A stretch of 64,000 nucleotides of DNA, taken from positions 24,365 through 88,364 of the forward strand of contig JAPWKG010000016.1 in the NCBI GenBank assembly GCA_028283625.1. Reading direction: 5' to 3'. The position numbers and the translations under genes were made by a program. The stretch is from Acidobacteriaceae bacterium. GTDB taxonomy: Bacteria; Acidobacteriota; Terriglobia; Terriglobales; Acidobacteriaceae. Below the pieces are notes generated by a model that was not told the DNA's origin, did no database searches, and saw only the letters and a list, made by a program, of their open reading frames with translations. Within the stretch, counting starts at the first letter, position 1. Each line of letters starts with the position of its first letter. Below, one piece after another: positions 35,059 to 49,320 of this stretch.

Positions 35059-37344
35059 TTATCGCAATTGAAACTCCGGGGCTCCCATCACCAGCGCCGT
35101 CAGCAGATTCAGCGTATTCACGGCATCGCCATCCTTGGCCTGCGCAAGCTGGTTGGCGATCAGTCCGTTTGTCTGTCCCGAGACCGGCGTTCCAATCATC
35201 GTTCCTTCCAGTACGCGCAGCGTCACCTGCGCTCCCGCCGAAGGCAGATCTCTCCGGGCTCCCGTCTCGCCGGAGAGCGGGCCCCAGGCAACCTGCTTGG
35301 CCTCCGCCCGGTCTCCTGCGCCGGACGAAGCCCTCATCCCCTGCAGCGGCACAGTGCTCGACCGCGTCATCAGCCCCATCGCCAGCAGCCGTGGCGCGTC
35401 GAACCGCTGCCCCGGATAATGCCCCGTCGTGAGCGCATAGGCAAAGTTCAACCTGTCCACCAGCGCGTTCGAGCTCATCCACTGAGCCGCCGTCAGGTAG
35501 TAGCCCGTCGGCTCCAGCTTCGTATAAAGCGGTTCTCCCAGATCGCGCAACGTATTGCTCATCTGCGCCGGATTCTGCGGCTCGGTCGCCGTCGAACGGA
35601 ACGCAGACGCCAGAAACTCTTCCGGTGTCTTCACCTTGTTGTGAAAGTACTGGTGAGCGTTGAACTCCGGTGAGTGAGCCAGCGTCAACAGCATCGCGCG
35701 AACGTCGCCGCCTGTGCTCAGGTACGTCTTCTCCAGCCGCGCCACCACCGAAGCCGGAGGGTCGTCCGCCACAAAGTACTGCGCCATCAACCACGAGATG
35801 AAGTGCGCCGTCCTGGGGCTTTCGGCAAGAATCTTCAACGCCGCCACACCCTGCTTCATACTCTCCGGAGTTGCCGGCTGCTCGGCATACCCGGGAACCT
35901 CCGGTCCAAAGGTCACCGCCGGCATCGCGCCGTTCAATCGGCTCACCGTACCGTTCTCCTCGATGCGATAGCCCAGCCAGAACTTCGGCCCCGGTTCATG
36001 CCGCTTCGGGTCAAAAGTAAATCCGCCTCCCTGCCCGACACGCTGCACCGTCCATCCCGTCAGAATCGCCGACAGCGCCGTCACATCGCCTTGCGTGTAG
36101 CCGCCGTTGACGCTCAGCGTATGCAGCTCCATCACCTCGCGGCCGTAGTTCTCATTCAGACCGCGCGTACCCTTCCTGGCCCCCGGCTTCTTCGGGTCCA
36201 CGCCATTGGCCTGCGAGTCCGGCCCGATCGAAAGCCAGTTATCCAGATACACCATCATCGCGGGAGACTCCGCCGTAGCCAGCAGCAGATCGCTAAACTT
36301 CCCCAGCGCATGCGGCCGAATCACCTCGCGCTCATAGGAGCTCGTGTACCACTGATCCGAGTCCTTCGGCATATACACATTGAAGTGGTTGAACCAGAAG
36401 TTCGTCATCACCTCTTCAAGCTGTCTGTTGGAGAGCACATCCCGCAGCACGCGCGCCTGCGACAGCTCCTCGCGCAGCAGCGAGGCGGTATTGCCATCCC
36501 GTCCCATCTCCTGAAAGATCTCGCGTTCGCGCGGGGAAAAGCCGTTCATCAACAAAGTGCGTTGGTCGTTGCTCAGATTCCCGTTCGCCGTCAGCACAAT
36601 TCGCTCTTCGATCGGCATCTGCACCAGAGCGTGCAGGCGTTCATTCTTCGGCAGCACAATCAACGGCCCGGCCAGCTGACGAGCCTCAGCCCGATCCCTC
36701 TGCTGCTGCTCGCTCTTCTCCGCATCGCTGAGCTGCGGCCGCGGAACAACGCTTCCATCCGCGTTCTTCTTCTCCTGCTTCGCCTCTTCCTTGGCGACCT
36801 GCACCTCATACAGCGCGTTCAGCAACGGCTCCGCAGGATAGGGCACCCGCCCCTCTTTCACCGCCAGAACCTGTCCCCGATCCGGAAACGCCACCGTCGC
36901 CTCCGCCGCACTCATCTTCACCGACGGAAGCTCCGCCAACCGGCGCTCCAGCCCATCGTCCTTGATCTGTGCAGGCTGCAGTTGCTGCTGCAACCACGCC
37001 TCCGTTCCCATCGCCAGCACCGCGTCCACATCTCCGGGCCGTGCGCCGTAGGCAAAGCGATTCAGCAACTGCACCGCGCGATCGCGCTCACCCAGCGGAG
37101 TCAAACTTCCGCTCTTCGGCGGCTTCGGAGGAAACACCCTTCGCGCCTTGCCGGCAAATGCCCTGGAGGTCCGCTGCTGCTCGGGCGACGGAGTCTCTGT
37201 GACCTTGCTCTGCGCCGGCTCGGCCTGCATGGAAGCGGCCTGCTTTGCCTCAACCTGCTCTGCCTTGACCTGCAGCGGCGCGCTCACAGCCCAGCCCGGC
37301 ACCGGCGCAAGCAGCACGGACACCCACAGTACAGATCGCCTCAT
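35059..37344 (-). CDS. DUF1800 family secreted protein
   Basis: 761 residues from MRRSVLWVSVLLAPVPGWAVSA (signal peptide); GAGGTG is upstream. A low-complexity Gln/Ala/Glu linker leads into the DUF1800 domain: LLNRFAYGARPGDVDAVLAMG, later FWFNHFNVY and LNENYGREVMELHTLSVNGGYTQ, and a C-terminal MGAPEFQLR ending typical of the family. DUF1800 proteins are often encoded next to a DUF1501 partner, which is not present here. Function unknown. Confidence 0.87.
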   Translation of the reverse strand: MRRSVLWVSVLLAPVPGWAVSAPLQVKAEQVEAKQAASMQAEPAQSKVTETPSPEQQRTSRAFAGKARRVFPPKPPKSGSLTPLGERDRAVQLLNRFAYGARPGDVDAVLAMGTEAWLQQQLQPAQIKDDGLERRLAELPSVKMSAAEATVAFPDRGQVLAVKEGRVPYPAEPLLNALYEVQVAKEEAKQEKKNADGSVVPRPQLSDAEKSEQQQRDRAEARQLAGPLIVLPKNERLHALVQMPIEERIVLTANGNLSNDQRTLLMNGFSPREREIFQEMGRDGNTASLLREELSQARVLRDVLSNRQLEEVMTNFWFNHFNVYMPKDSDQWYTSSYEREVIRPHALGKFSDLLLATAESPAMMVYLDNWLSIGPDSQANGVDPKKPGARKGTRGLNENYGREVMELHTLSVNGGYTQGDVTALSAILTGWTVQRVGQGGGFTFDPKRHEPGPKFWLGYRIEENGTVSRLNGAMPAVTFGPEVPGYAEQPATPESMKQGVAALKILAESPRTAHFISWLMAQYFVADDPPASVVARLEKTYLSTGGDVRAMLLTLAHSPEFNAHQYFHNKVKTPEEFLASAFRSTATEPQNPAQMSNTLRDLGEPLYTKLEPTGYYLTAAQWMSSNALVDRLNFAYALTTGHYPGQRFDAPRLLAMGLMTRSSTVPLQGMRASSGAGDRAEAKQVAWGPLSGETGARRDLPSAGAQVTLRVLEGTMIGTPVSGQTNGLIANQLAQAKDGDAVNTLNLLTALVMGAPEFQLR

Positions 37345-37431
37345 GGCCACACTCACCTCGCGGAGAAACTCTCTTCCCCCATCATGTGACCCCACGCGTT
37401 CCTGTGAAGTTGCGTCCGGAAACGAGAATTT

Positions 37432-38133
37432 TCAGGCCGTACGGAACACCGGTGCAGCCTTCTTCCGGCGCTGGCGCGCCCACCACAAAAGCCGTGCCAG
37501 CAGCAGCACCGCCAGAACCGCCGTCACCTTCCACGGCTCGCGCACCCCGGCCTTGACCAGCCACCAGAAGTGCACCACCGCCGCAAACGCCGCCACATAG
37601 ACCATCCGGTGCAGCTTCTGCCACCGCTTACCGCCCATCCAGCGCAACACCCGCTGCGGGCTGGTGACCGCCAACGCCAACAGCAGCACCCAGGCCAGCA
37701 GGCCCACCTGGATAAACCGGCGCTTCAGCACGTCATCCCACATCGACGGCCAGACCAAGGCCAGCTGATGGAACGGCTCGCCCCAATGCCCGGCCTTCAG
37801 CCCGTCCATCGCACTCGGCACGTCATAGCCGGAGAACAGGAAGACATACACCAGCAAATGCAGCGTGGCGTAGAAGAACGAGTACAGGCCCACCATGCGC
37901 CGCAGCCGGATCAGCCATGCCAACTTCGGCGACAACCGTCGCACCGGCGTAATCGCCAGATCCAGCAGCAGAATCCAAAGCGCCCAATCGCCGGTAAAGT
38001 GCGTCAGGAACTGCACCGGATCAGCCAACGCCACGAGCGTCCCCGCTCGATACATCATCACCAGCTTCATAAACGGAAGCAGGCAAAGCCCATGCACCAG
38101 TACCTTCAACCACGGGATCGCTTTCGACGGCAT
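37432..38133 (-). CDS. msrQ: Heme-binding membrane subunit MsrQ of the periplasmic methionine sulfoxide reductase
   Basis: 233 residues from MPSKAIPWLKVLVHG. Six predicted membrane helices with the ferric-reductase-like histidines (FLTHFTGDWALW, YATLHLLVYV, KLHRMVYVAAFAAVVHF). MsrQ feeds electrons to MsrP. It lies 73 bp after msrP on the same strand. A longer start at 38172 is possible; GGAG just before 38133 is used here. Confidence 0.91.
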   Translation of the reverse strand: MPSKAIPWLKVLVHGLCLLPFMKLVMMYRAGTLVALADPVQFLTHFTGDWALWILLLDLAITPVRRLSPKLAWLIRLRRMVGLYSFFYATLHLLVYVFLFSGYDVPSAMDGLKAGHWGEPFHQLALVWPSMWDDVLKRRFIQVGLLAWVLLLALAVTSPQRVLRWMGGKRWQKLHRMVYVAAFAAVVHFWWLVKAGVREPWKVTAVLAVLLLARLLWWARQRRKKAAPVFRTA

Positions 38134-38206
38134 TCGGCTCCGTTCCTGCGCAACGTCGCTTTCCAAAAACAAAGAAGCTGCGCCAGAAACGACGCCCGCG
38201 CGGCAC

Positions 38207-39160
38207 TTAGTAGTATTTCTTCAGGTCCATACCAGCATAGAGTCCCGCGACTTCATTGCCGTAGCCATTGAACGGCTGCGTTGGAATCGTCCTCGGGAAC
38301 AGGCTGTTGCTTGAGTCTAACCTGCGCTCATGCGCCTGCGACCACCGCGGATGATCCACATACGGATTCACGTTCGAGTAAAACCCATACTCCTGCGGCG
38401 CCAGATCATTCCACGTCGTCGAAGGCTGCTTATCGGTGAACCGGATCTTCACAATCGACTTCGCGCTCTTGAAGCCATACTTCCACGGCACAATCACGCG
38501 CACCGGAGCGCCCTGCTGGTTGGCCAGCGTCTCGCCATAGCTGCCAAAGGTCAGCAGCGTCAGCGGATGCATCGCCTCGTCCATCCGCAGCCCCTCGGAG
38601 TACGGCCAGTCATAGCCTCCAGGAAGCTGCATCTCCTGCCTGTCGGCCAGTGAGAGAAACTGCACATACTTGGCGCTCGGCAACGGCTCCACGGTCTTCA
38701 CCAGCTCCGCCAGAGAATAGCCGTCCCAGGGAATGACCATCGACCACGCCTCCACGCAGCGGAAGCGGTACACCCGTTGCTCCATCGGCCTAAGCTTCAT
38801 CACCGCATCCAGATCCAGCGTCTGCGGCTTCTTCACAAGCCCTTCCACCCGGATCGTCCAGGGTCGCGTGCGAAACTTCTTTGCATTCGCCGCCGGGTCG
38901 CTCTTCGAGGTGCCGAACTCGTAGAAGTTGTTGTAGCTCTGCGCCTTGGCCTGTGGTGTCACCGTTTCATTCACCACATACTTGTTGTTTTCCGTCACGT
39001 TCAGCTTGTCGAACGCCCAGGCTTCCGTCGGCAACAACGCCGCACCGGCTACCGCGCCCAAACCGGCCAACAGCTCGCGACGCGAACGCTGAAAAGCGCG
39101 CAGCGTCTCCTTCGGCGTAATCTCGCTCGAAGCAATCTCTTTCGCCCTTCGGATCAGCAT
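38207..39160 (-). CDS. msrP: Periplasmic methionine sulfoxide reductase catalytic subunit MsrP
   Basis: 317 residues with a good GGGAGG site. The Tat signal [19 protein letters not shown] is at residues 25-45. The molybdenum-ligand cysteine is in [10 protein letters not shown], and the sulfite-oxidase-like fold is evident ([43 protein letters not shown]). It repairs oxidised methionines in envelope proteins with MsrQ. Confidence 0.94.
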   Translation of the reverse strand: MLIRRAKEIASSEITPKETLRAFQRSRRELLAGLGAVAGAALLPTEAWAFDKLNVTENNKYVVNETVTPQAKAQSYNNFYEFGTSKSDPAANAKKFRTRPWTIRVEGLVKKPQTLDLDAVMKLRPMEQRVYRFRCVEAWSMVIPWDGYSLAELVKTVEPLPSAKYVQFLSLADRQEMQLPGGYDWPYSEGLRMDEAMHPLTLLTFGSYGETLANQQGAPVRVIVPWKYGFKSAKSIVKIRFTDKQPSTTWNDLAPQEYGFYSNVNPYVDHPRWSQAHERRLDSSNSLFPRTIPTQPFNGYGNEVAGLYAGMDLKKYY

Positions 39161-39247
39161 CTCGCCTCCCTCACGCCGGCCAACAGCGTTCCTGCTACGT
39201 TACTTCGACGATTAGATGAGCACAACAGCACCAAAGCAGCACAGGCT

Positions 39248-40669
39248 TCATTGCCCGTCCTTGCGTTTGCGCAGCAAAAACACGATCGTCCCCGCCAGCG
39301 AGACCACCCCGGCTAAAGCCAGCTCCCGCTTGAAGTTCGGGCGGCTGAAAACAATGTAGCCAAAGCCCACCAGCGCCAGCAAGGGCGGCAGAGGGTATAG
39401 CCACATCCGAAACGGCCGCACCAGCTCCGGCTTCCTCTTCCTCCACAGCATGACCCCTGCGTGCTGCATACCGAACTGCAACACGATGCGCAGCACCACC
39501 AGCGCCGCAATCACATCCGACAGCGAGAGAAAGCAGCACGCCATCGCCATGGCCGCCAGCGAAAGCAACGACACGAGCGGGAAACCTCCCCGGCGATCCA
39601 GCCGTGCAAACGCCCGCAGAAAGTTCCCATCGCTCGCCGCCGCATACGGCACCCGGGAGTACCCCAGCAGCAGGGAGAACACACTCGCAAACGCCGTCAC
39701 CATCACCAGGACGGCGGCCAGCTTGGCCAACAGCACGCCATAGCCTCCCAGCACCGGCGTCCAGGCGCTCTCCATAAACACCGACAACAAGGCGCGACGC
39801 GCCCCCAGGCTGCTGGCCTGCATCATCGCCGGCGCTCCCAGCACACTCAGCACGCTCGCGTTCAACGCCAGATACAGCACCGCCACAATCGCAATCGAGC
39901 CCAGCACCGCACGAGGAATGGTGCGCGCAGCCTCCCGCACCTCCGCGCCCAGAAAGGTCACGTTGTAATAGCCCCAGTAGTCATACGTGGCCACCAGCAT
40001 CGCCGAACCCAGCCCAAGGAAGAAGGAGGAGTTCAGCGTCCACGCTCCCGGAGCAAACGCAACCACATTGCCCCAGTGCCCACGCAGCACCCCCGTCAGA
40101 ACCGTCCACACAATGGTCAGCAGCACCAGTCCCAGCAGCACATACGAAAGCCGCTTCAGCTCCCCGGCCCGACGCATCTGCAGTAGCGCCGCGAGTGCCA
40201 CAATCACCATGGCCAACACCACGCTCCGCCCCGCATGCACCCCGAACGAATACGCTCCGGCGTGCACCACATGCGGCCCCGCATGGCTGCTCAGGGCAGG
40301 CCAGACAAACCCCGCATACTGGGCCAGCCCGATCGCTCCGCTCGCCACACTCAACGGCGCGCTGAAGCAGAGCTGAAAGACAAACAGAAAGCCGAGCCAG
40401 CGCCCCCACTCACCGGGAAACATCTCTTCCAGGTAGCGATAGCTTCCCCCCGCCTCCGGCATCGCCGCGCCCAGCTCCGCCCAGACCATGCCATCCACCG
40501 CGGCCAGCAGCGCTCCCAGCACCCAGCCGAGCATCGCCTGCGGCCCGCCCATGGCCGCCAGCAGCAACGGCAGCGTCAGGAACGGTCCCACACCGATCAT
40601 GTCCAGCAGATTCAACACCAACGCACCACGCGGCGTCAGCGTTCTCTCCAACTTGCTTGCTTCTTCCAT
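39248..40669 (-). CDS. APC-family amino acid permease
   Basis: 473 residues, about 12 membrane helices, with the family's first-helix region DMIGVGPFLTLPLLLAAMGG and PEAGGSYRYLEEMFP in helix 3. Shape and length match APC amino-acid/polyamine transporters (LAT/AdiC-like). Substrate cannot be read. It stands alone, divergent from the PIG-L gene with 44 bp between starts. Confidence 0.86.
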   Translation of the reverse strand: MEEASKLERTLTPRGALVLNLLDMIGVGPFLTLPLLLAAMGGPQAMLGWVLGALLAAVDGMVWAELGAAMPEAGGSYRYLEEMFPGEWGRWLGFLFVFQLCFSAPLSVASGAIGLAQYAGFVWPALSSHAGPHVVHAGAYSFGVHAGRSVVLAMVIVALAALLQMRRAGELKRLSYVLLGLVLLTIVWTVLTGVLRGHWGNVVAFAPGAWTLNSSFFLGLGSAMLVATYDYWGYYNVTFLGAEVREAARTIPRAVLGSIAIVAVLYLALNASVLSVLGAPAMMQASSLGARRALLSVFMESAWTPVLGGYGVLLAKLAAVLVMVTAFASVFSLLLGYSRVPYAAASDGNFLRAFARLDRRGGFPLVSLLSLAAMAMACCFLSLSDVIAALVVLRIVLQFGMQHAGVMLWRKRKPELVRPFRMWLYPLPPLLALVGFGYIVFSRPNFKRELALAGVVSLAGTIVFLLRKRKDGQ

Positions 40670-40713
40670 CTCTGCCCGAGTCTATCGCGGTGTTATGCGA
40701 ATCTAGGAAGGCT

Positions 40714-43435
40714 ATGAAGATCCGTCACCTGGCCGTTGCCTCGCTCGCCGCAGCAGCTCTCTGTGAAGCCCTTGCCGCCCAGCAACCTGCCGCCCAGCAA
40801 CCCGATGTGCACTTCAGCGACCCGGCCAACCTCGCCGGCGAACGCATCTCTCCGCGCGACGGACGTGAGCTGCCCATCGATCAGGGCGCTCGCGGGCTGG
40901 AACAGATGGTGCGCCGGCTCAACACCCGCGCCTCCGTCCTCAACATCGTCGCGCATCCTGACGACGAGGACGGCGGCATGCTGACCCTCTGCTCCCGCGG
41001 CCTCGGCGCCCGCGTCGCCGACCTCTCGCTCACCCGCGGCGAAGGCGGACAAAACGCCATGACCGGAGACTTCGAAGACGCACTCGGCCTGCTCCGCACC
41101 CAGGAGCTCCTCGCCAACGACCGCTACACCGGCGTCTCGCAGATGTTCGGCACCGAAGTCGACTTCGGCTTCTCCAAAACCAAGGCTGAGACCTTCGACA
41201 AGTGGACCCACCAGCGCGTGCTGTACGACGCCGTCCGCGCCATCCGCATCTTCCGCCCCCTCATCCTCACCAGCACCTGGATCGGCGGCGTCACCGACGG
41301 CCACGGCCAGCATCAGGTCTCCGGCCAGATCGCGCAGGAGGCGTTCCTTGCCGCTGCAGACCCCAACGTCTTCCCCGAGATGATCCGCGAGGGCATCCTG
41401 CCCTGGAAGCCCCTGCGCGTATACGCCCGCGTCCCCCACAGCGCCATCACCGCAAACGGCCTCTTTGACTACGCAACGGACCAGTACGTTCCCGCAGAGT
41501 TCCACAACTACGTCACCGGCGCCACCTCCCGCAGCGCGCCCAGCGCAGACGTCCTCCTGCAGGAAGGGAAAACCGACCCCCTGCTCTCCGCAACCGGAGA
41601 AGCGCCCGTCAGCTACCTGCAATTTGCCCGCCGCGGCCTTGCCGAACAGAAATCCCAAATGGGACAGGGCATGCGCGGAGCCCCGCACGGCGAACATCAG
41701 GTCGCCTTCCACCTCTATGGCGACTCCACCGGCGCCCCCACACCCACCGCGCAAAGCGACGACCTCTTCACCGGCATCGATACCTCGGTCGCCAGCCTCG
41801 CCACGCTCGCGCCTCACATCCCCGGTGCGGCACAGCCCATCGCACAGCTCGCGCAACAGATCCAGTCACTCACGCAGAGCTTCAACCCGGCTCAACCAGC
41901 GGCCGTGGCTCCTGCGCTTGCCTCCGCCCTCAGCGGCCTGAACACCTACCTTGCGACGCTTGAGGCCACCAGCGCACCGGCGGAGGAAAAAGCCAATCTG
42001 CAACACGAGCTCCGCATCAAGCAGGCGCAGCTGCAGCAGGCGCTCGCCCTCTCGCTCGGCCTTTCGCTTGACGCCACCGCCCCTTCGGCCCAGCAGTTGC
42101 AGAACACGCCGCTCACCGTTTACCGCCACGCTCGCGCAAAGCTACAACGCAACGAGAGGTCATCTCACCGAATCGCTACGCAGCGCCGCAGGCGTAGACA
42201 CGCCCTCCGGCGCCGCCTCCACAACCCAAGACCTCCGCGCACCGGCCTCGCTCACCGCGCAGGTTTCGCGCGCCTACTTCTCACGCACCAGCATCGAAGT
42301 CCCGGTCTACACCCTCAACGACCCCACACTACGCAACGCTCCGCTCGCTCCTCCGGCGCTCGTGGCCTGGGCAAACCTCACGGTGGACAACGTCACGCTC
42401 CCCCTTGGCAGCGTCGTACACACGGCCGAGCAGCCGCTCCAGATCGTCCCGCACGGCAACGTGCAGTTAGCTACCGACACGCAGCTTCTGCCGCTGCCGC
42501 CGCATCGCTTCCCCCTGCGCGTCTCCGTGCCCCTCGGGAGCCTAAGCGCGCTGCACGCCACGCTCCCTCCTGCGTGGAGCGTTACAGCCAACGACGACAG
42601 CAGCACCTCGCGCATCTTTACGCTCCAGCCGCCCGCCACACTCGCCGCTCCCACCACCGTGGCCTTCTCTCTCCCAGAGCCGGCAACAACGGTTCAGGAA
42701 GGCTTTCGTCCCGTCGGCTACGGCAGCCTGCCGCGCACCAACCTCTTCACGCCCGCAACCCTGCGCATCGTGCCCGCGGACCTCAAGCTGCCCTCCAAAC
42801 GCCGCATCGGCTACCTTCCCGGTACAGGAGATGCCGTTCCTGAAGCGCTCGCCAGCATCGGTCTCCCCGTCACCGCGCTCACCGTCGCCGATCTCACCGC
42901 TACCCGGCTCTCCGCCTTCGATACCGTCATCCTCGGCGTCCGCACCTACACCGCGCACGAAGACCTGCACGGCGCGCCGACACAGGCTCTGCTCAACTTC
43001 GCACGCAACGGCGGCAACGTCGTCGTACAGTACCAGAGCGTCGAGTTCACCGCTGCCGATGCCCCCTACCCGCTCTCGCTCGACGACAATGCCAAGGTCG
43101 TCGATGAGACAGCGCCCGTCACTCTCCTCCAGCCTGCTCACCCTCTGCTCACAACGCCTAACCGCATCGTGCCCAGCGATTTCAACGACTGGATCGAAGA
43201 GCGCGGCCACGGCTTCTTGGGCGACTGGGACCCGCACTACACGGCGCTCACCGAAACCCACGACCCCGGCGCCCCTGACGAACACATCCTTGCTCAGAAA
43301 CCACAACGTGGCGGCCTGCTCACCACGCCTCTCGGCAAGGGCCATTACACCTACGTCGCATTCGCAATCTACCGGCAACTCCCGGAAGCTGTTCCCGGCG
43401 CCTTCCGTCTTTTCATCAACCTGCTGGATCAGTAA
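40714..43435 (+). pseudogene. Large secreted PIG-L family protein, interrupted by a frameshift
   Basis: The first frame starts with AGGAAGG before ATG 40714, has a signal peptide (ending CEALAAQQ) and the PIG-L motif AHPDDED (about residue 80), and reads sensibly to LQNTPLTV near 42120. From there the family-like sequence continues in the next frame (FTATLAQSYNATRGHL ... to 43435, ending FINLLDQ). A one-base gain or a loss of 3n+2 bases at about 42110-42130 would explain it. The intact protein would be about 907 residues, normal for this large acidobacterial type with a C-terminal glutamine amidotransferase-like domain. Sequencing error or programmed +1 shift remain alternatives. Confidence 0.75.
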
Positions 43436-43473
43436 GACACGGCAGCAGCGCACGGCAACAAGCCCCGCAAACA

Positions 43474-43503
43474 GCAAGAGCCTCCCCGAAGGGAGGCTCT
43501 TGC
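43474..43503. terminator. Terminator hairpin between convergent genes
   Basis: 13-bp stem GCAAGAGCCTCCC with CGAA tetraloop and perfect complement. No long T run, but the position between convergent gene ends supports it. Confidence 0.75.
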
Positions 43504-43522
43504 CGTTGTACTGCACTTCACT

Positions 43523-44821
43523 CTAGTGGTGATGCGTGGTGCTGTGATGAACCGGCGTTGCAGCCTTCTTCGGCACAATCTCGCCATCGGTCATAGTGAT
43601 CATCAGCGGCTTCTGGGTGTAGGAGTCATAGGTACCGGTCACCGTTACCTTGTCGCCCACCGTCGGCAGCTTGGTCAGCGGAGCCTTCATGTTGACCGTG
43701 AAGTCGGCCACCTTGCCCTGCACCGCGTCGTCGGAAACCGCAAGCTGCACCTGGCTGTCGGTTGCAGCAATGACAACCGCATCCGGAACCTGCACGCTCT
43801 TGCCCTTGATCGTCGAGAAGACCTTATCGGCATCTTCAGGCTTGCCGTACTGGAGCACGAACTCCTTGTCCGACAGAGCCAGCGTCGCCAGATCCGGCGT
43901 CGTCGCGATCAGGTTCGTCACGATGTCCTCCGGCTTCGGAGCAGGCTTGATCGTCGTCGCGATCGTCGCCGGAGGATCAATGCTCGTCTGCACCAGCGAA
44001 GTCAGCTGATCATAGCCATCCTTCGAGCCGTGGTACTTCTGGTAGCAATAGGTCGCCAGCGGCTGAATCTGCGGCTTGTACGCATCCGGAGCAAACGCCA
44101 CGGCGCGAGTCGCATACCAGGCGCAGTTCAGATAATCCGGCGGAGTCGAGGTGTAGTAGGCCTGCGCCAGAACGTAAACGTCCTGCAGCACCGGGCTCGG
44201 CTTGGTGGTGTCATCCGGATCGGCAGCCAGTTCCGCCTTGATCGCGGTGATCGCCGTTGCGTTGTCCTTCTTGGCCAGAGCGGCGTCGGCAATCGCAGAC
44301 TCAAAGGTCGGCAGCGTCGCCTTCTTCAGCTTGGCGAAGTCGTCATCGCTCATGTCCTTGGGCTTGGTTGCGTTCAGACCGGTCTGGGCAAACTGAGCCA
44401 CCTTGTCCAGCGCCGCGGACTTCGCCGTCGGATCGGTCATCTTGTCGGCGTCGGCGCGACGATAGTAGACCTCCAGGGTCAGAGCGCGCACGTTCTGCGG
44501 ATCGAGCGCCAGAACGCGGTCCGCCGTTGCAACCGTGTTGGCCTGATCGCCAGCCTGGTTGTAGGCAAACAGAAGCTGGTTCAATACCTCAGCCTTTACA
44601 GCGGAGTTCGGATACTGCTTCAGGTATGCCTCAAACGCAGCCGCCTTCGCAGCCGGCGCGGTCTGCGTGTTGGCATTGTTGTACGCCGCATACTCTTCCT
44701 GCGACATCTGTACCTGTCCGCCGCCCTGCTGTTGAGCCGGCTGCTGTGCGTCCTGAGCAAAAGAGACCATGGGGGCTGCAGTTGCAAATGAAAGCAGCGA
44801 AGCCAGTACGACCTTCTTCAT
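43523..44821 (-). CDS. Hypothetical secreted TPR-like protein with His-rich C-terminus
   Basis: 432 residues with GAGGAG upstream and a signal peptide (MKKVVLASLLSFATAAPMVSFAQ). Residues 45-270 look like helical repeats (AAFEAYLKQYPNSAVKAEVL, AYNQAGDQANTVATADRVLALDP) of TPR type. The C-terminal 90 residues form a beta-rich part (KVTVTGTYDSYTQKPLMITM), and the protein ends HHSTTHHH, possibly metal binding. No function recognised. Confidence 0.75.
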   Translation of the reverse strand: MKKVVLASLLSFATAAPMVSFAQDAQQPAQQQGGGQVQMSQEEYAAYNNANTQTAPAAKAAAFEAYLKQYPNSAVKAEVLNQLLFAYNQAGDQANTVATADRVLALDPQNVRALTLEVYYRRADADKMTDPTAKSAALDKVAQFAQTGLNATKPKDMSDDDFAKLKKATLPTFESAIADAALAKKDNATAITAIKAELAADPDDTTKPSPVLQDVYVLAQAYYTSTPPDYLNCAWYATRAVAFAPDAYKPQIQPLATYCYQKYHGSKDGYDQLTSLVQTSIDPPATIATTIKPAPKPEDIVTNLIATTPDLATLALSDKEFVLQYGKPEDADKVFSTIKGKSVQVPDAVVIAATDSQVQLAVSDDAVQGKVADFTVNMKAPLTKLPTVGDKVTVTGTYDSYTQKPLMITMTDGEIVPKKAATPVHHSTTHHH

Positions 44822-45103
44822 AGAATGAAACTCCTCGGATTACCGTCAAGTATTTTGATCTTGCGCATCCGCGCATGGGGAGGAATGCGAGCCTCTGCCG
44901 CACAGAGACCATAGGTGTGGATGATGCGGATTATAGAAATCGTGTTGCTCCGGTGCAAATCCTCTTCCGCAACTCCTGCGAGGCAGATTAGCGCACTCGA
45001 GCTACCTGTTGCCACCCCCCCACCCTGCTGATTCTGCACAGCCAGGGCCTCCCCACGTTCGATTTCTCTTCGCATTCCCTGCCACAAAAGAGGTGCACAC
45101 AGG

Positions 45104-45112
45104 TTTTCCACA
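45104..45112 (+). promoter_or_regulatory. DnaA-box-like site (TTTTCCACA)
   Basis: Fits TTWTNCACA. 68 bp from the second site and about 170 bp upstream of smc. One 9-mer alone has little weight. Confidence 0.35.
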
Positions 45113-45171
45113 CGCCCAACCCTTGGTGTGGGAAATTTCCGGTCAGCACAATATGTCGACATAGGGACGCC

Positions 45172-45180
45172 TTATCCACA
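45172..45180 (+). promoter_or_regulatory. DnaA box (TTATCCACA)
   Basis: Perfect consensus DnaA box about 100 bp upstream of the smc start. May link smc expression to DnaA; no sign of a full origin (no dnaA/dnaN and no AT-rich unwinding region). Confidence 0.45.
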
Positions 45181-45281
45181 ACATATCGCGCACAGAGGGT
45201 TGCCGCCCTTGATGTGCAACCTTAGCATTTGGGCATACTCCAGGGGCGGACTCCGTCCCTTTTCCTACGAGGTTTTTGCCC

Positions 45282-49316
<4,035 letters not shown>

Positions 49317-49320
49317 CCGC

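Larger units (their letters stand above)
44822..45281. other. 460-bp intergenic region with DnaA-box-like sites upstream of smc
   Basis: No convincing gene. It must hold the divergent promoters of the TPR-like protein gene and smc. Two 9-mers matching the DnaA box consensus are at 45104-45112 and 45172-45180, and a GGAAATTTCC palindrome is at 45131-45140. Confidence 0.5.

Noticed and set aside
45104..45180. Chromosomal replication origin
   Set aside because: Only two DnaA boxes, no AT-rich unwinding region and no dnaA, dnaN or gidA neighbours.
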